Below the pieces are notes generated by a model, which had not been told where the DNA came from, searched no databases, and saw only the letters and a program-made list of their open reading frames with translations. Below are positions 1 to 8,577 of a stretch of 64,000 nucleotides of DNA, piece by piece. Each line of letters begins with the position of its first letter. Positions within the stretch are counted from its first letter, which is position 1. The DNA comes from Bradyrhizobium prioriisuperbiae (GTDB lineage Bacteria; Pseudomonadota; Alphaproteobacteria; Rhizobiales; Xanthobacteraceae), in contig NZ_CP135921.1 of NCBI RefSeq assembly GCF_032397745.1, positions 5,816,501-5,880,500 on the forward strand, written 5' to 3'. Position numbers and translations under genes: made by a program.

Positions 1-831
1 GTCGATCACACGACCGTCAGCCGTCGCGTGCGGGAACTCGAACGCAGCCTGAACATATCCTTGTTCAAGCGTAGCAAGGCGGGCTTTTCCTTGACGGAAG
101 CGGGGATGCGTCTCCTGCAATTCGCGGAGGGAATGGAGAACAACGCAAATGCGATCGTTGAAACGGTCGTCGGAACCGCCGACGCCGCCGGTGCGGTGCG
201 GCTGGCCAGTATGGAGGGCATCGGCAGCATGTATCTGACGACCTGCTTGACCGAGTTTCAACGCACATATCCCTCCATACAGCTTGAGCTGATCACTGAC
301 ACGCGGCTCCTCGACATGACGCGGCGCGAGGCCGATGTGTTCGTCAGTTTCTTTCGGCCTAAGGGTCGACGGCTCTCAGTCAAGAAGATTGGCGAATTCA
401 AGATTTTTCTGTACGCGGCGACGTCTTATTTGAAGAAACATCGGGCGCCCACTGAGCTGAAGGAGTTGGAGGCGCACAGCTTCATCGATTTCATCGATGA
501 GCATATCCATATTAAGGAAAATCGCTGGCTTTCGGATATCCTGCGCCCGCCTCACGTGGTTTTTCGTAGCACGAGCCTAGTGTCGCAGTACATGGCCGCC
601 TGCAGTGGAGCCGGAATTGCGATGCTGCCGTCATTTGTGGCTGCACAAAATCCCGATTTAGTGCCGATCCTCCCAAGCTATTTCTCGATCCGAGACATCT
701 GGATGTCCGTGCACGAAGACATGCTTCATATCGGGCGGATCAAGGCGGTCATGACGTTTCTTGAAAAGCGTGTTGCCGCAGACGCGGTTTATCTCAAGTC
801 GGTTGGAAGCCGTGCTCAGCGGATTTCGTAA
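1..831 (+). CDS. LysR-family transcriptional regulator, 5' end outside the window
   Basis: The reading frame is open from the first base, so the start codon and the first part of the helix-turn-helix lie upstream. The first visible residues (VDHTTVSRRVRELE) are the recognition helix of a LysR winged HTH, followed by the usual linker (LFKRSKAGFSLTEAG) and a periplasmic-binding-protein-like effector domain to residue 276. LysR proteins activate or repress a neighbouring operon in response to a small molecule. No target can be assigned: the next intact gene lies 700 bases downstream in the same direction, and the usual divergent partner would be outside the window. Family assignment is firm; function is unknown. 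Confidence 0.9.
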   Translation, partial: VDHTTVSRRVRELERSLNISLFKRSKAGFSLTEAGMRLLQFAEGMENNANAIVETVVGTADAAGAVRLASMEGIGSMYLTTCLTEFQRTYPSIQLELITDTRLLDMTRREADVFVSFFRPKGRRLSVKKIGEFKIFLYAATSYLKKHRAPTELKELEAHSFIDFIDEHIHIKENRWLSDILRPPHVVFRSTSLVSQYMAACSGAGIAMLPSFVAAQNPDLVPILPSYFSIRDIWMSVHEDMLHIGRIKAVMTFLEKRVAADAVYLKSVGSRAQRIS

Positions 832-1304
832 GGCGTACATCTCGCTTAATTGACTATCGGCCATCGATATCGGTCATACCGGGTCAAAATTATCGGGAGC
901 AGAGTGGCTAAAACTGCCGACATACACGCCCATTCGTTAAGTTTTCTATTTTTAACGTTCATCAATCAAGCGACCAAAACCACTCAGTTGCGCGCTGGCA
1001 GAAGAAGTCAAATAACTGGCAGCGAGGGTCATTCATCTCTTTGCGCGTTCGGTCGATAATGCGCTGCATGCGGTTTAAAGTATTTCGGCAGCGGGGCACG
1101 CCGATTGCAATACGAGCGGGACACTAAGTGGAGACATCTTTCCTATCTCGGCAAAAGGGCTGTTGTATGCCGATCGGCGTATCAGGCTCACCTCGATCAT
1201 GCGGCGACAAATCGCTCGCCGAACTATCTTTCATAGCCCGTTATTGGGCACGATCCCAAACAAGCTAGATCTTAGTTCGCCAAATTGCCAGTCCAAGAAA
1301 AACA
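832..1304. other. Intergenic stretch, no gene recognised
   Basis: About 470 bases between the LysR gene and an SDR remnant. Open frames here are short and resemble no family I know. The DNA looks less G+C-rich than its surroundings, as expected of decayed or regulatory sequence. No hairpin with a T-run is obvious after the LysR stop codon. Confidence 0.4.
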
Positions 1305-1436
1305 ATGATTTTTTCGCTCGACGGTGACGTAGCGTTGATCTTCGGCTCAGGTTCGTCAGGACCTGGTTGGGGCAACGGCAAGGCGGCTGCGGTGGCATAT
1401 GCTCGCGCTGGCGCCAAAGCAGTAGCAATTTCTTAA
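1305..1436 (+). pseudogene. N-terminal remnant of a short-chain dehydrogenase (SDR)
   Basis: A 43-codon frame from an ATG at 1305 to a TAA at 1434. It encodes the first beta-alpha-beta unit of an SDR Rossmann fold: a short lead (FSLDGDVALIFG), a glycine-rich loop in the GSGSSGPGWGNGKA style of 3-oxoacyl-reductase-like SDRs, and the AxAYARAGAKA helix. The catalytic Ser/Tyr/Lys part is absent: the sequence after the stop does not continue the fold in any frame I could read. This is what a deletion leaves behind. It shows that the tautomerase downstream sits in a rearranged locus and probably once had a dehydrogenase neighbour. Confidence 0.7.
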
Positions 1437-1527
1437 AGAGAGTTGCGGCGTTCAAGGAATGCTGAGCGTCCGTATCGCAAAACCGAGCGACGCCGTCATT
1501 AGAACTTAAAAGAAAGGAAGTTATCAC

Positions 1528-1965
1528 ATGCCTACCTACGTATGTACCAGCCATTCGGGGGTTCTTTCTCCAGAGCAGCGGGCGCGCATCTCACGACGCT
1601 TGACCGAGATTCACCACGAAGTGGCGGTTGCTCCGCGGTACTTCGTTCAAGTCATCTTCAACGACCTCTCTCCACACTCGCACTACATTGGCGGCGACGA
1701 GGCTGGCCCGGGACAAATCTGGATACGCGCCGATATCCGGTCGGGGCGGACGCAAGAGCAGAAGGCGAAGTTGCTCACCCGCATCATCGATGCAGTAAGT
1801 GAAATCTCAGGTTCGTCGAGGGAGGACGTTTGGGTATACATTTCGGATATTCCAGGCCAAAGCGTAGCGGAGTTCGGTCACATACTTCCTTCGCCAGGTG
1901 AGGAAGAGGTCTGGTTCGCAGGACTGCCGTCCGCGATTCAAGACAAGTTGCGATCGCGAGCGTGA
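1528..1965 (+). CDS. Tautomerase-superfamily protein, cis-3-chloroacrylate dehalogenase (cis-CaaD)/Cg10062-like
   Basis: A 145-residue protein with the N-terminal proline (after Met removal) that serves as catalytic acid/base or nucleophile in the tautomerase superfamily. Numbering from that proline, the residues known to matter in cis-CaaD and its homologue Cg10062 are all present in register: Pro1, His28, Arg70, Arg73, Tyr103 and Glu114. The C-terminal LPSPGEEEVWF segment also resembles cis-CaaD. Cis-CaaD hydrolytically dehalogenates cis-3-chloroacrylate to malonate semialdehyde; Cg10062 keeps the same six residues but dehalogenates poorly and hydrates propynoates, so the residue set does not fix the substrate. 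A good ribosome site (AAAGGAAG) precedes the ATG. The gene stands alone between an SDR remnant and an empty stretch, with no dehydrogenase or decarboxylase partner left. Confidence 0.85.
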   Translation: MPTYVCTSHSGVLSPEQRARISRRLTEIHHEVAVAPRYFVQVIFNDLSPHSHYIGGDEAGPGQIWIRADIRSGRTQEQKAKLLTRIIDAVSEISGSSREDVWVYISDIPGQSVAEFGHILPSPGEEEVWFAGLPSAIQDKLRSRA

Positions 1966-2557
1966 GGTTTCCATCGAGTGGTCATCCGATGCGCGAGACC
2001 AGTTGAGATTTCGCGACATTTGTACAGAAACTCGGTAACTGAGCTCCGATTCAGGGACATTCTGGTCCTGCGATTGCAGCGGCTCCTGTAGTCGGTGTGT
2101 ACTTGCGGTCAGACTAATTGACACTGCGCATTTGCGCTAACAGCGCGAACCTGTTCCTGAGCTCGGGTGGTTGGATAATCGGCATATTTGTCCACTGGGG
2201 TGCGTCCGATGTCGCGGAGCTGGCGATCGAACGCGCCGAGTCATCAGTGCACTCAGCACGTAGCTCACAATTTACGATCCGCCGCCGTTGCGTTCCATTT
2301 GCACGGCTCCGAGCTGCTTGTGTCTGTCCGTCCTCTCTGAGGTTGGTTCCCCCGCTGTTACGCCCAAGCGTGTCGCGAAGGGGGTAGCCGACAGCGCAGT
2401 CGGATGCAAAGCACCTGTTACGAACGCCTGCGCTTAAAAGTTGGGCGCGTGGACTGTCTTTTGGGCTGATTTGCAGCCCGCCTTCGGCGCGATATCGGAG
2501 CCTGGCTTGAAAATGCGTACGTTTATTTTGGCATGAGCATTGCTTCCATGAATGCAT
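1966..2557. other. Intergenic stretch of about 590 bases, no gene recognised
   Basis: No frame on either strand resembles a known family. Two loosely similar blocks, ATTTCGCGACATT near 2010 and GATTCAGGGACATT near 2050, could be remnants of an insertion-sequence end, but no terminal pair or transposase is visible. The downstream part probably carries the promoter of the importer operon, next to the palindromes described separately. Confidence 0.35.
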
Positions 2558-2586
2558 CCAATATTGGGTGCAATATTGTATCCAAT
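2558..2586. promoter_or_regulatory. Overlapping palindromes before the TorT-like importer operon, likely operator
   Basis: Two copies of the palindrome CAATATTG (2559-2566 and 2571-2578) lie 12 bases apart. The first is the core of a perfect CCAATATTGG (2558-2567). The second is the centre of a 24-base dyad (2563-2586; 20 of 24 positions symmetric) with outer arms ATTGG and CCAAT. The block ends 4 bases before the AGGAGG of the first importer gene, a good place for a repressor. A related dyad lies at 10945-10968. The nearby GntR regulators are the obvious candidates to bind; this is inference. Confidence 0.6.
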
Positions 2587-2601
2587 AACTAGGAGGGGAT
2601 G

Positions 2602-3654
2602 ATGGCGCGTTGGAAGTTGATGCTCGTGCTTGCCTCTGGCCTTGCAGCTTCAGGGATTCCGAAGGCGGAAGCGGCGGATTGGTGGCCGGCTAAAGTGTAC
2701 GATCTTGCAAATGGCAAGTCGGCGGAGGTCGGTTATGTGCCGCTCGAAAAGGCCGATAAAAAGTGGAATATCTGCATCCTTTTCCCGCACGTTAAAGACA
2801 GCTTGTGGGTTGCTGCGGCCTACGGCGCGGTCGAGGAAGCGAAGCGCCTAGGTGTTAGAATCACACTGTTTCAAGCTGGTGGCTACGAGAACCTTCCGAA
2901 GCAGCTCTCTCAATTCGATGACTGCGTCGCATCCAAGCCAGACCTGATCATTACAGGAGCGATTTCAGAAGCCGGACTTGCGAAGAAATTTCAGGAGGGT
3001 CTGGACAAGAAGATACCGCAGGTTGCGCTGATCAATCCGGTTGCGAACGCGCCAGTCACGGCCAAGGTCTCGGTTGACTATCCCACTATGGGTGAGTTGG
3101 CCGGCCAGTATCTCCTTGATACACATCCCGGCAAGCCGGTCAGCGTCGCCGTGTTCCCCGGACCACAGGGCGCTGGTTGGCCCGAGTCCTTCCTCAAAGG
3201 CTTTGATCAGAGGCTCAAGGGAACCTCGGCGAAAATTGTCGACACGAAGTGGGGTGATACCGGAGTCGCTGTCCAACTCAAGCTTGTCGAGGATTCGCTC
3301 CAAACCAATCCAGACATTGGCGTGATCTGGGGGGCTCCGCCTGCAATCGAGGCCGCGGTCAGCGCCGTGCAAGATGCTGGCAAACGCGGCAAGATTGACC
3401 TGCTGCCTTCCTATGAAAATCAGGCGATGCTCGATTTCCTGAAGAACGGTGAAGTCAAAGGATTTCCCACTCTTGCGCCGGTTCTCGAAGCACGCATCGC
3501 TATCGACATTGCCGTTCGGATACTGGAGGGCAAGCCATACTTGAAGGCCCCCATGATCGTTCCCGAGATGATTACCAAGGAGAATCTCGGCAAGTCGGAT
3601 CTCGGCAACATCTTCGCACCGGCCAACTGGCAGCCCGTCTACTCCGTGGACTGA
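2602..3654 (+). CDS. TorT-like periplasmic substrate-binding protein of a ribose-type ABC importer
   Basis: A type I periplasmic binding protein of about 350 residues with a Sec signal peptide ending around PKAEA/AD. The mature start (WWPAKVYDL) and the block WNICILFPHVKDS followed by VEEAKRLGV are the signature of TorT, the periplasmic partner of the TorS sensor for trimethylamine N-oxide, rather than of plain ribose-binding proteins. Here no TorS-like kinase is present; the gene is first in an operon with an ABC ATPase and two permeases, so it most likely delivers a solute to the importer. Two ATGs in a row are possible; the one at 2602 sits 5 bases after AGGAGG (2591-2596), the one at 2599 only 2, so 2602 is preferred. 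The ligand is unknown. Confidence 0.85.
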   Translation: MARWKLMLVLASGLAASGIPKAEAADWWPAKVYDLANGKSAEVGYVPLEKADKKWNICILFPHVKDSLWVAAAYGAVEEAKRLGVRITLFQAGGYENLPKQLSQFDDCVASKPDLIITGAISEAGLAKKFQEGLDKKIPQVALINPVANAPVTAKVSVDYPTMGELAGQYLLDTHPGKPVSVAVFPGPQGAGWPESFLKGFDQRLKGTSAKIVDTKWGDTGVAVQLKLVEDSLQTNPDIGVIWGAPPAIEAAVSAVQDAGKRGKIDLLPSYENQAMLDFLKNGEVKGFPTLAPVLEARIAIDIAVRILEGKPYLKAPMIVPEMITKENLGKSDLGNIFAPANWQPVYSVD

Positions 3655-3662
3655 TCGAGAGC

Positions 3663-3690
3663 CGCGCGACCGCCTCTCTGCGGTTGCGCG
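3663..3690 (+). promoter_or_regulatory. Stem-loop between binding-protein gene and ABC ATPase gene
   Basis: The arms CGCGCGACCGC (3663-3673) and GCGGTTGCGCG (3680-3690) pair over 11 positions with a single G-T wobble, around the loop CTCTCT. No T-run follows, so it is not a classical terminator. Hairpins here in importer operons often protect the upstream mRNA or reduce read-through, giving more binding protein than membrane components. Confidence 0.65.
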
Positions 3691-3736
3691 ACAATGCCAC
3701 CGCGGCTTGTGGCGGACTTCAGTGAGATACGTGGCT

Positions 3737-5254
3737 ATGACGAAAATGCTTGAACTCTGCGGAGTATCGAAAACGTTCCCCGGAGCGATTGCCCTCGATA
3801 GTGTTGATTTCGATCTTCGGGCGGGCGAGGTGCACGTTCTGTTTGGCGAGAATGGCGCCGGCAAGTCGACCCTGATCAATATTATCGCGGGCACCATGAG
3901 CCCGACGCGGGGAGACCTGTTGTTCCGGGGAAGCCAACTCACGGCGCTTACGCCCTTGCTGGCTCGCTCGATGGGTATCGCCGTCGTCTTCCAGGAGTTC
4001 AGTCTGGTCAGCGAACTGACCGTCGAGGAGAATCTTTTCCTCGGACGGGAGCGGTTGAGATTCGGCTTGCTGGACAAGGCAGCGATGACCGCAAAAGCGA
4101 GCGCGATCCTGAGCGATCTTCGCTTTTCCATCTCATCCGGCGCACTGACTGGCGACCTCTCACGTGCGCAACAGCAAATGATCGAAATTGCCAAAGCTCT
4201 GCTTTTTGAGCCGAAGGTCCTTGTGCTCGATGAACCGACGGCCTCATTGACCGAGGCGGAGACGGCAATCCTCTTTGAAGCCATAGCCCGCCTAAAGAAC
4301 GCCGGCGTCGGAATCATTTACGTTTCGCACCGCATGCAGGAAATTCGTGCTCTGGCTGACCGAGTTTCCGTGTTGCGCGACGGTCGAAAGATTAAGACCG
4401 TCCTTGCTTCCGAAACCACCAACGACGAACTGGTTGCCTTGATGGCAGGCCGCAAGATGGAACAACTCTACCCACCCATCGCCCATAATCCCGGGCCACC
4501 GCGTCTCGTCGTAGAAGACCTGACCAGCAGGGGCGAGGCTGTAAAACACGCAAGCCTTACTCTGCGCGGGGGCGAGATCATTGGCATCGGAGGCCTTATT
4601 GGAAGCGGCAAGTCAGAATTTGTACGCGCGCTATTTGGTCTTGAGCCGATCGCCTTCGGAACGATTTCCGTCGATGGGGTAGCCGTACCAAATCCGACTC
4701 CGGCGGCCATGCTTGCACGCAAGCTGTGCTATTTTCCATCCGACCGGAATACCGAGGGGCTGGCGCTCACGCGCAGCGTTATCGAGAACGCATCCATCAC
4801 GGCCCTCTCAACGCCGGCCCTGATGCGCGGGCCGTTTCTGCGCAAGAACAGTGAACGATCATTGATTGGACGAATAGCCAATCAGCTGGCGATCAAGCCG
4901 CGGCGAACGGACACTATGGTCCGCAATCTCTCGGGCGGAAATCGTCAAAAGGTTGTGCTGGCAAGAGGATTGGCGCGGCCCACAGAGATCTATCTTTTCG
5001 AGGAGCCGACCGTGGGAATCGACGTCGGCGCAAAGCTCGACGTTTACAAGACCATTCAGGGGATCGTGGAGCAAGGACATGCGGTCCTGCTTGTTTCTTC
5101 CGATCTTTCGGAACTTCTACATCTGTCGCATCAACTGCTGATCTTCAGTGGGGGTCAGATCGTTGCGAGGCTGGAGGGCGAAAACCTTACGGAAAAGGAG
5201 GCACTCTCCCACTTCTTCACGCGCCGCGGCGTCGTGACGGAGCGGGCGCCATGA
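3737..5254 (+). CDS. Ribose/galactose-type ABC importer ATP-binding protein, two fused nucleotide-binding domains
   Basis: A 505-residue RbsA/MglA-type ATPase made of two tandem ABC domains. The first has a complete Walker A (GENGAGKST, residues 37-45), a Walker B with LVLDEPTASL and the H-loop YVSHR. The second has a shortened Walker A-like loop (GLIGSGKSE), the signature LSGGNRQK and a Walker B with the variant FEEPTVGID, as in RbsA, where the halves are unequal. It energises uptake through the two permeases that follow; its stop codon overlaps the first permease start (ATGA at 5251). An in-frame TTG at 3707 would add ten residues not expected in the family, so the ATG at 3737 is preferred. 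Confidence 0.93.
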   Translation: MTKMLELCGVSKTFPGAIALDSVDFDLRAGEVHVLFGENGAGKSTLINIIAGTMSPTRGDLLFRGSQLTALTPLLARSMGIAVVFQEFSLVSELTVEENLFLGRERLRFGLLDKAAMTAKASAILSDLRFSISSGALTGDLSRAQQQMIEIAKALLFEPKVLVLDEPTASLTEAETAILFEAIARLKNAGVGIIYVSHRMQEIRALADRVSVLRDGRKIKTVLASETTNDELVALMAGRKMEQLYPPIAHNPGPPRLVVEDLTSRGEAVKHASLTLRGGEIIGIGGLIGSGKSEFVRALFGLEPIAFGTISVDGVAVPNPTPAAMLARKLCYFPSDRNTEGLALTRSVIENASITALSTPALMRGPFLRKNSERSLIGRIANQLAIKPRRTDTMVRNLSGGNRQKVVLARGLARPTEIYLFEEPTVGIDVGAKLDVYKTIQGIVEQGHAVLLVSSDLSELLHLSHQLLIFSGGQIVARLEGENLTEKEALSHFFTRRGVVTERAP

Positions 5255-6276
5255 GCACGATTCCCACCTCGCTTCAGGGTGCCGTTGCACGTGCCGCCCG
5301 GCCGCCGGACAGACGGTTTTGGTCGGCACGGTGGTATCTCCCTCTCTTGCTCCTCCTATTGCTTGCGGGACTTTCGCTCGGCGAGCCGCGTTTCCTGAGT
5401 TCGCTCAATCTTCTCAACCTGTCGCGAAACGTCTCTTACCTCGCGATTGCGAGCGTCGGCCAGATGATCGTGATGATCTTGGGGGGAATGGATCTCTCGA
5501 TCGGCGTTGTTGTGGCGCTAAGCAGCGTCACCACCGCGATCGTCATGAATCTGGTCGCCGTTTGGTGGCCGGGATATGAATTGCTCGCTATTGCTGTCGC
5601 GATTGGCGCTGCCTTGACGATTTCGGGATTTGTCGGGTTCTTGAACGGCCTCTGCGTCGCGAAAACGGGCGCATCGGCCTTCATCGTGACGCTCGGGGCA
5701 TTTTCGATCGTCAACGGCATTGCATACTACGTGACGGCCGGAATTCCGATCTACGGCATGCCGGCCTCGTTTACCAACGGATTGGGACGCGGTACGGCGG
5801 CAGGCATCCCTTACAGCGTATTTGCCGCCATCCTGCTGACGATCGTGATCGCGGCTGTGCAACGACGCACCCGGTTTGGCCGCTATCTCTATGCCATCGG
5901 TGGCAATCCTCATGCCGCACGCATCTCGGGTCTTCCCGTCATACGGTACACGGTTTTCGCGTACACGCTCTGCTCGTTGCTGGCAGGCCTGACTGGCGTT
6001 CTCCTCACGGCGCGCGTTGGCGCCGGACAAGCCAATCTGGGCGCCGAGTTCATGCTTCAGAGCATCGCCGTGGCGGTTGTTGCAGGCGTCTCCTTGCGGG
6101 GTGGATTGGGACGCGTTGAAATAGTCTTCCTTTCCGCCGTATTCATCACCGTTCTCGCAAATGCGATGAACCTCATCCGCATCGACAGCAAAGTCCAGAC
6201 CATTGTCTTCGGTGTGGTGCTTCTGGCCGCAGTCTTTCTGGATCGGCGCAAAGCGAAAGGAAATGATCATGCTTAG
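5251..6276 (+). CDS. ABC importer permease, RbsC type
   Basis: An inner-membrane permease of 341 residues in the branched-chain/ribose superfamily (BPD_transp_2). After a short cytosolic N-terminus with a basic patch come about eight to ten hydrophobic segments; the conserved GGMDLSIG motif near residue 70 and the cytoplasmic stretch GRYLYAIGGNPHAARISGL near residue 210 are the RbsC hallmarks for coupling to the ATPase. The gene overlaps the ATPase by ATGA and is followed by a second, similar permease, so the channel is probably a heterodimer. Confidence 0.92.
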   Translation: MSTIPTSLQGAVARAARPPDRRFWSARWYLPLLLLLLLAGLSLGEPRFLSSLNLLNLSRNVSYLAIASVGQMIVMILGGMDLSIGVVVALSSVTTAIVMNLVAVWWPGYELLAIAVAIGAALTISGFVGFLNGLCVAKTGASAFIVTLGAFSIVNGIAYYVTAGIPIYGMPASFTNGLGRGTAAGIPYSVFAAILLTIVIAAVQRRTRFGRYLYAIGGNPHAARISGLPVIRYTVFAYTLCSLLAGLTGVLLTARVGAGQANLGAEFMLQSIAVAVVAGVSLRGGLGRVEIVFLSAVFITVLANAMNLIRIDSKVQTIVFGVVLLAAVFLDRRKAKGNDHA

Positions 6277-7255
6277 CGCCGTCATGCCTCGCATCCGACA
6301 GTCGATGGACGCGTCAGCAGCAGTACCCGTTCTCATGCTCGCACTCCTGGCGATGGTCTTCGGCATCGTGCAACCGACCTTCGCCACCCTGGGCAACGCG
6401 AGCAATGTCGCCATCCAAGCGAGCTATCTAGCCATTTTCGCGCTTGCCCAAACGTACGTCATGATCACGCGCGGTTTCGATCTTTCGCTCGGAACAACCG
6501 TTTCGCTGATTAGCGTCGCGAGCGGCATGGCGATCATGCATGTGCTTGGCCAGGGATTCAGTGCAGCTGCCGCGATCGGCGCCGGAATCTTCGTCGGGAT
6601 GGCGATCGGCGTCTCGGTCGGCGCCATCAACGGCATTTGCGTGGCCTGGCTCAGGCTGAGCCCTTTCGTCGTGACGCTAGCGACACTCAACATCTGTCTC
6701 GGGCTGGCGTCATCGATCTCGCAAGGGTTCCCGATTTTCAATCTTCCAGACGGGTTGAACGGCACTTTCTACCGCGCCCAGCTCGTTAGTCTGCCTGCTC
6801 CCGTCATAGCCGCTGTCGCGTTGCTCGCGATATCTTTTGTGCTGTTTCATCACACGAGGTTCGGACGGTCGCTATACCTCATAGGCACAAACCCGCGCGC
6901 ATCGGCCGTTGCCGGTCTCCCGTCCAAGGTCTACGTACTCAGCTCCTATCTGATCTGCTCGTTTCTGGTGGCGTGCGGGGCGCTCCTTCTGACCGCGCGC
7001 ACTGGATCGGGTGAGCCAAATCTCGGCGGAAATCTCATGCTGGAAAGTATCGCGGCTGCCGTGGTTGGAGGCGCGTCGCTCCGAGGAGGGCGGGGGGGCG
7101 TGGCCTCCCCCATCGTGGGCGCGCTTTTCATAACCGTGCTGTCGAACGGTATGAACCTCACACGCATCGACGGTTACGTGCAGCAAATGATCCTCGGGCT
7201 TGTCATTGTCGCAACGGTCTTTGGCGACATGAAGCGTGGGGATCTTCGTTCTTAG
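6269..7255 (+). CDS. Second ABC importer permease, RbsC type
   Basis: A second RbsC-like permease of about 328 residues, clearly related to the preceding one: it repeats the motif as RGFDLSLG and the cytoplasmic loop as GRSLYLIGTNPRASAVAGL. Two close ATGs are possible; the one at 6269 lies 8 bases after GAAAGG, the one at 6263 only 2, so 6269 is preferred. Both overlap the end of the first permease gene, implying coupled translation. Unlike E. coli RbsC, which works as a homodimer, this system supplies two distinct permeases. Confidence 0.9.
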   Translation: MLSAVMPRIRQSMDASAAVPVLMLALLAMVFGIVQPTFATLGNASNVAIQASYLAIFALAQTYVMITRGFDLSLGTTVSLISVASGMAIMHVLGQGFSAAAAIGAGIFVGMAIGVSVGAINGICVAWLRLSPFVVTLATLNICLGLASSISQGFPIFNLPDGLNGTFYRAQLVSLPAPVIAAVALLAISFVLFHHTRFGRSLYLIGTNPRASAVAGLPSKVYVLSSYLICSFLVACGALLLTARTGSGEPNLGGNLMLESIAAAVVGGASLRGGRGGVASPIVGALFITVLSNGMNLTRIDGYVQQMILGLVIVATVFGDMKRGDLRS

Positions 7256-7284
7256 AATCATTTTCCTTCGAAAGGAGTCGGCTA

Positions 7285-8577
7285 ATGGCGAAAGTAAACA
7301 TCATCGGAGCAGGTCCGGCAGGTTGTGTCCTCGCGTATGCGCTTCTACGTGATGGCCATCAGGTAACGCTCTTCTCGGACCGGACGCCCGATCAGTGGCT
7401 CAATCACTCGGCGCCGACAGGCACGGCTTATTTATGGGGCGAGGTCATTGATATTGAGCGGGAGTTGGGAATGGACCACTGGTCTCGAGATATGTTCGGA
7501 GGACACGGCGTCTTGTTCGATCGTGCGGAACAGGTCGGTGACCCCAATCCGAAAGTCATGAAGGGCCGTTTTGAGTACGGAAAGGAAGGCTGCGGCATAG
7601 ATCAGCGGATGCGTGTCCATCGCTGGCTTGAGGATCTCGAGAGCCGGGGCGGCAGGCTCGTGATCGAGAGCGTGACGCCACAACGCCTTGATCAAATCGC
7701 GCTTCAGGCCGACGTCACCATTCTGGCGGCAGGAAAGGCTGACCTCGCCAATATCATTCCCCGCGACGCCGCTCGAAGCGAGTTTGACAAGCCGCTCCGG
7801 AATCTCTCGATGGCTATCGTCCGCAGCAAGTCGGGTCGGCACGTACGGGACTGGTTTTCCGATCGATGGGAATATGTGCCAACCAAATTTGATTTCTTCG
7901 CCGATGCCGGCGAGTACTTCTGGGTCCCCTATACTCACAAGACCGCAGGTCATACATTCGCACTCTTGTTTGAAGCGAAACCGGGTGGTCCCTTCGACCG
8001 ATTCAACGGCTTGAAGTCCGGCGAAGAGGTGACCGAGGTTGCCAAGGATATTATGCGCAAACATGCGCCGTGGGAACGTCATTTTGCCGACGACGTCGAA
8101 TATGTCTCGGAGGACCGTCACGGTTGGCTCACGGGTCGCTTTCCACCAACCGTGCGCCAGGCGTTCGGACGTCTGCCGTCGGGTGGCTTGGTCATGCCGG
8201 TAGGCGACACAGCGATTACGTTCGACCCGATCTGCGGGCAGGGCGGCAATTTTGCCAATCGAAGCGCCAAGTTCATCGCGGAGCAGATCACAAGCCACGG
8301 CAATGCAAAGTTTGACGAGGTCTGGATGACCAAGGTGAACTACCTGCTCTGGTCCGCTTACGGGAAAAACCAGTGTCTCTTCAACAATACGTTCCTGAAG
8401 GAGCTGTCCGCGACCGCCCAACTAGTTGTCGATACGGCGTGCTCAAGCGATGATGCAGGAGATGCGTTCTATTATGGCTTCCCCCATCCGGAGACGATCT
8501 GTCCCGCGCTTAGCGACGGGCATGTCGCGAGAGCTTTCGCCGCACGTCACGGTTATCCTGTCGGGCAGGCCGCATAA
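7285..8577 (+). CDS. FAD-dependent monooxygenase, styrene monooxygenase StyA-like
   Basis: A 430-residue flavoprotein with an N-terminal dinucleotide fold (IIGAGPAG, residues 6-13) and a second FAD-contacting GD motif near residue 307 (GDTAITFDPICGQGGN), which matches the GD..TxDPxxGQGxN pattern of styrene monooxygenase StyA. Length and layout fit the group E two-component monooxygenases, which use FADH2 supplied by a separate reductase to epoxidise or oxygenate an alkene, indole or sulfide. The reductase follows immediately (TAATG overlap). A clear ribosome site (AAAGGAG) precedes the ATG. As the gene directly follows the ABC importer, the imported solute is probably its substrate or a precursor. 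Similarity to StyA is partial, so styrene itself should not be assumed. Confidence 0.8.
   Translation: MAKVNIIGAGPAGCVLAYALLRDGHQVTLFSDRTPDQWLNHSAPTGTAYLWGEVIDIERELGMDHWSRDMFGGHGVLFDRAEQVGDPNPKVMKGRFEYGKEGCGIDQRMRVHRWLEDLESRGGRLVIESVTPQRLDQIALQADVTILAAGKADLANIIPRDAARSEFDKPLRNLSMAIVRSKSGRHVRDWFSDRWEYVPTKFDFFADAGEYFWVPYTHKTAGHTFALLFEAKPGGPFDRFNGLKSGEEVTEVAKDIMRKHAPWERHFADDVEYVSEDRHGWLTGRFPPTVRQAFGRLPSGGLVMPVGDTAITFDPICGQGGNFANRSAKFIAEQITSHGNAKFDEVWMTKVNYLLWSAYGKNQCLFNNTFLKELSATAQLVVDTACSSDDAGDAFYYGFPHPETICPALSDGHVARAFAARHGYPVGQAA

Noticed and set aside
2965..4317. Long open frame of 450 codons on the minus strand
   Set aside because: It lies opposite the binding-protein and ATPase genes, which have clear domains. 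Its protein has no recognisable motif, so it is a mirror frame of G+C-rich coding DNA.
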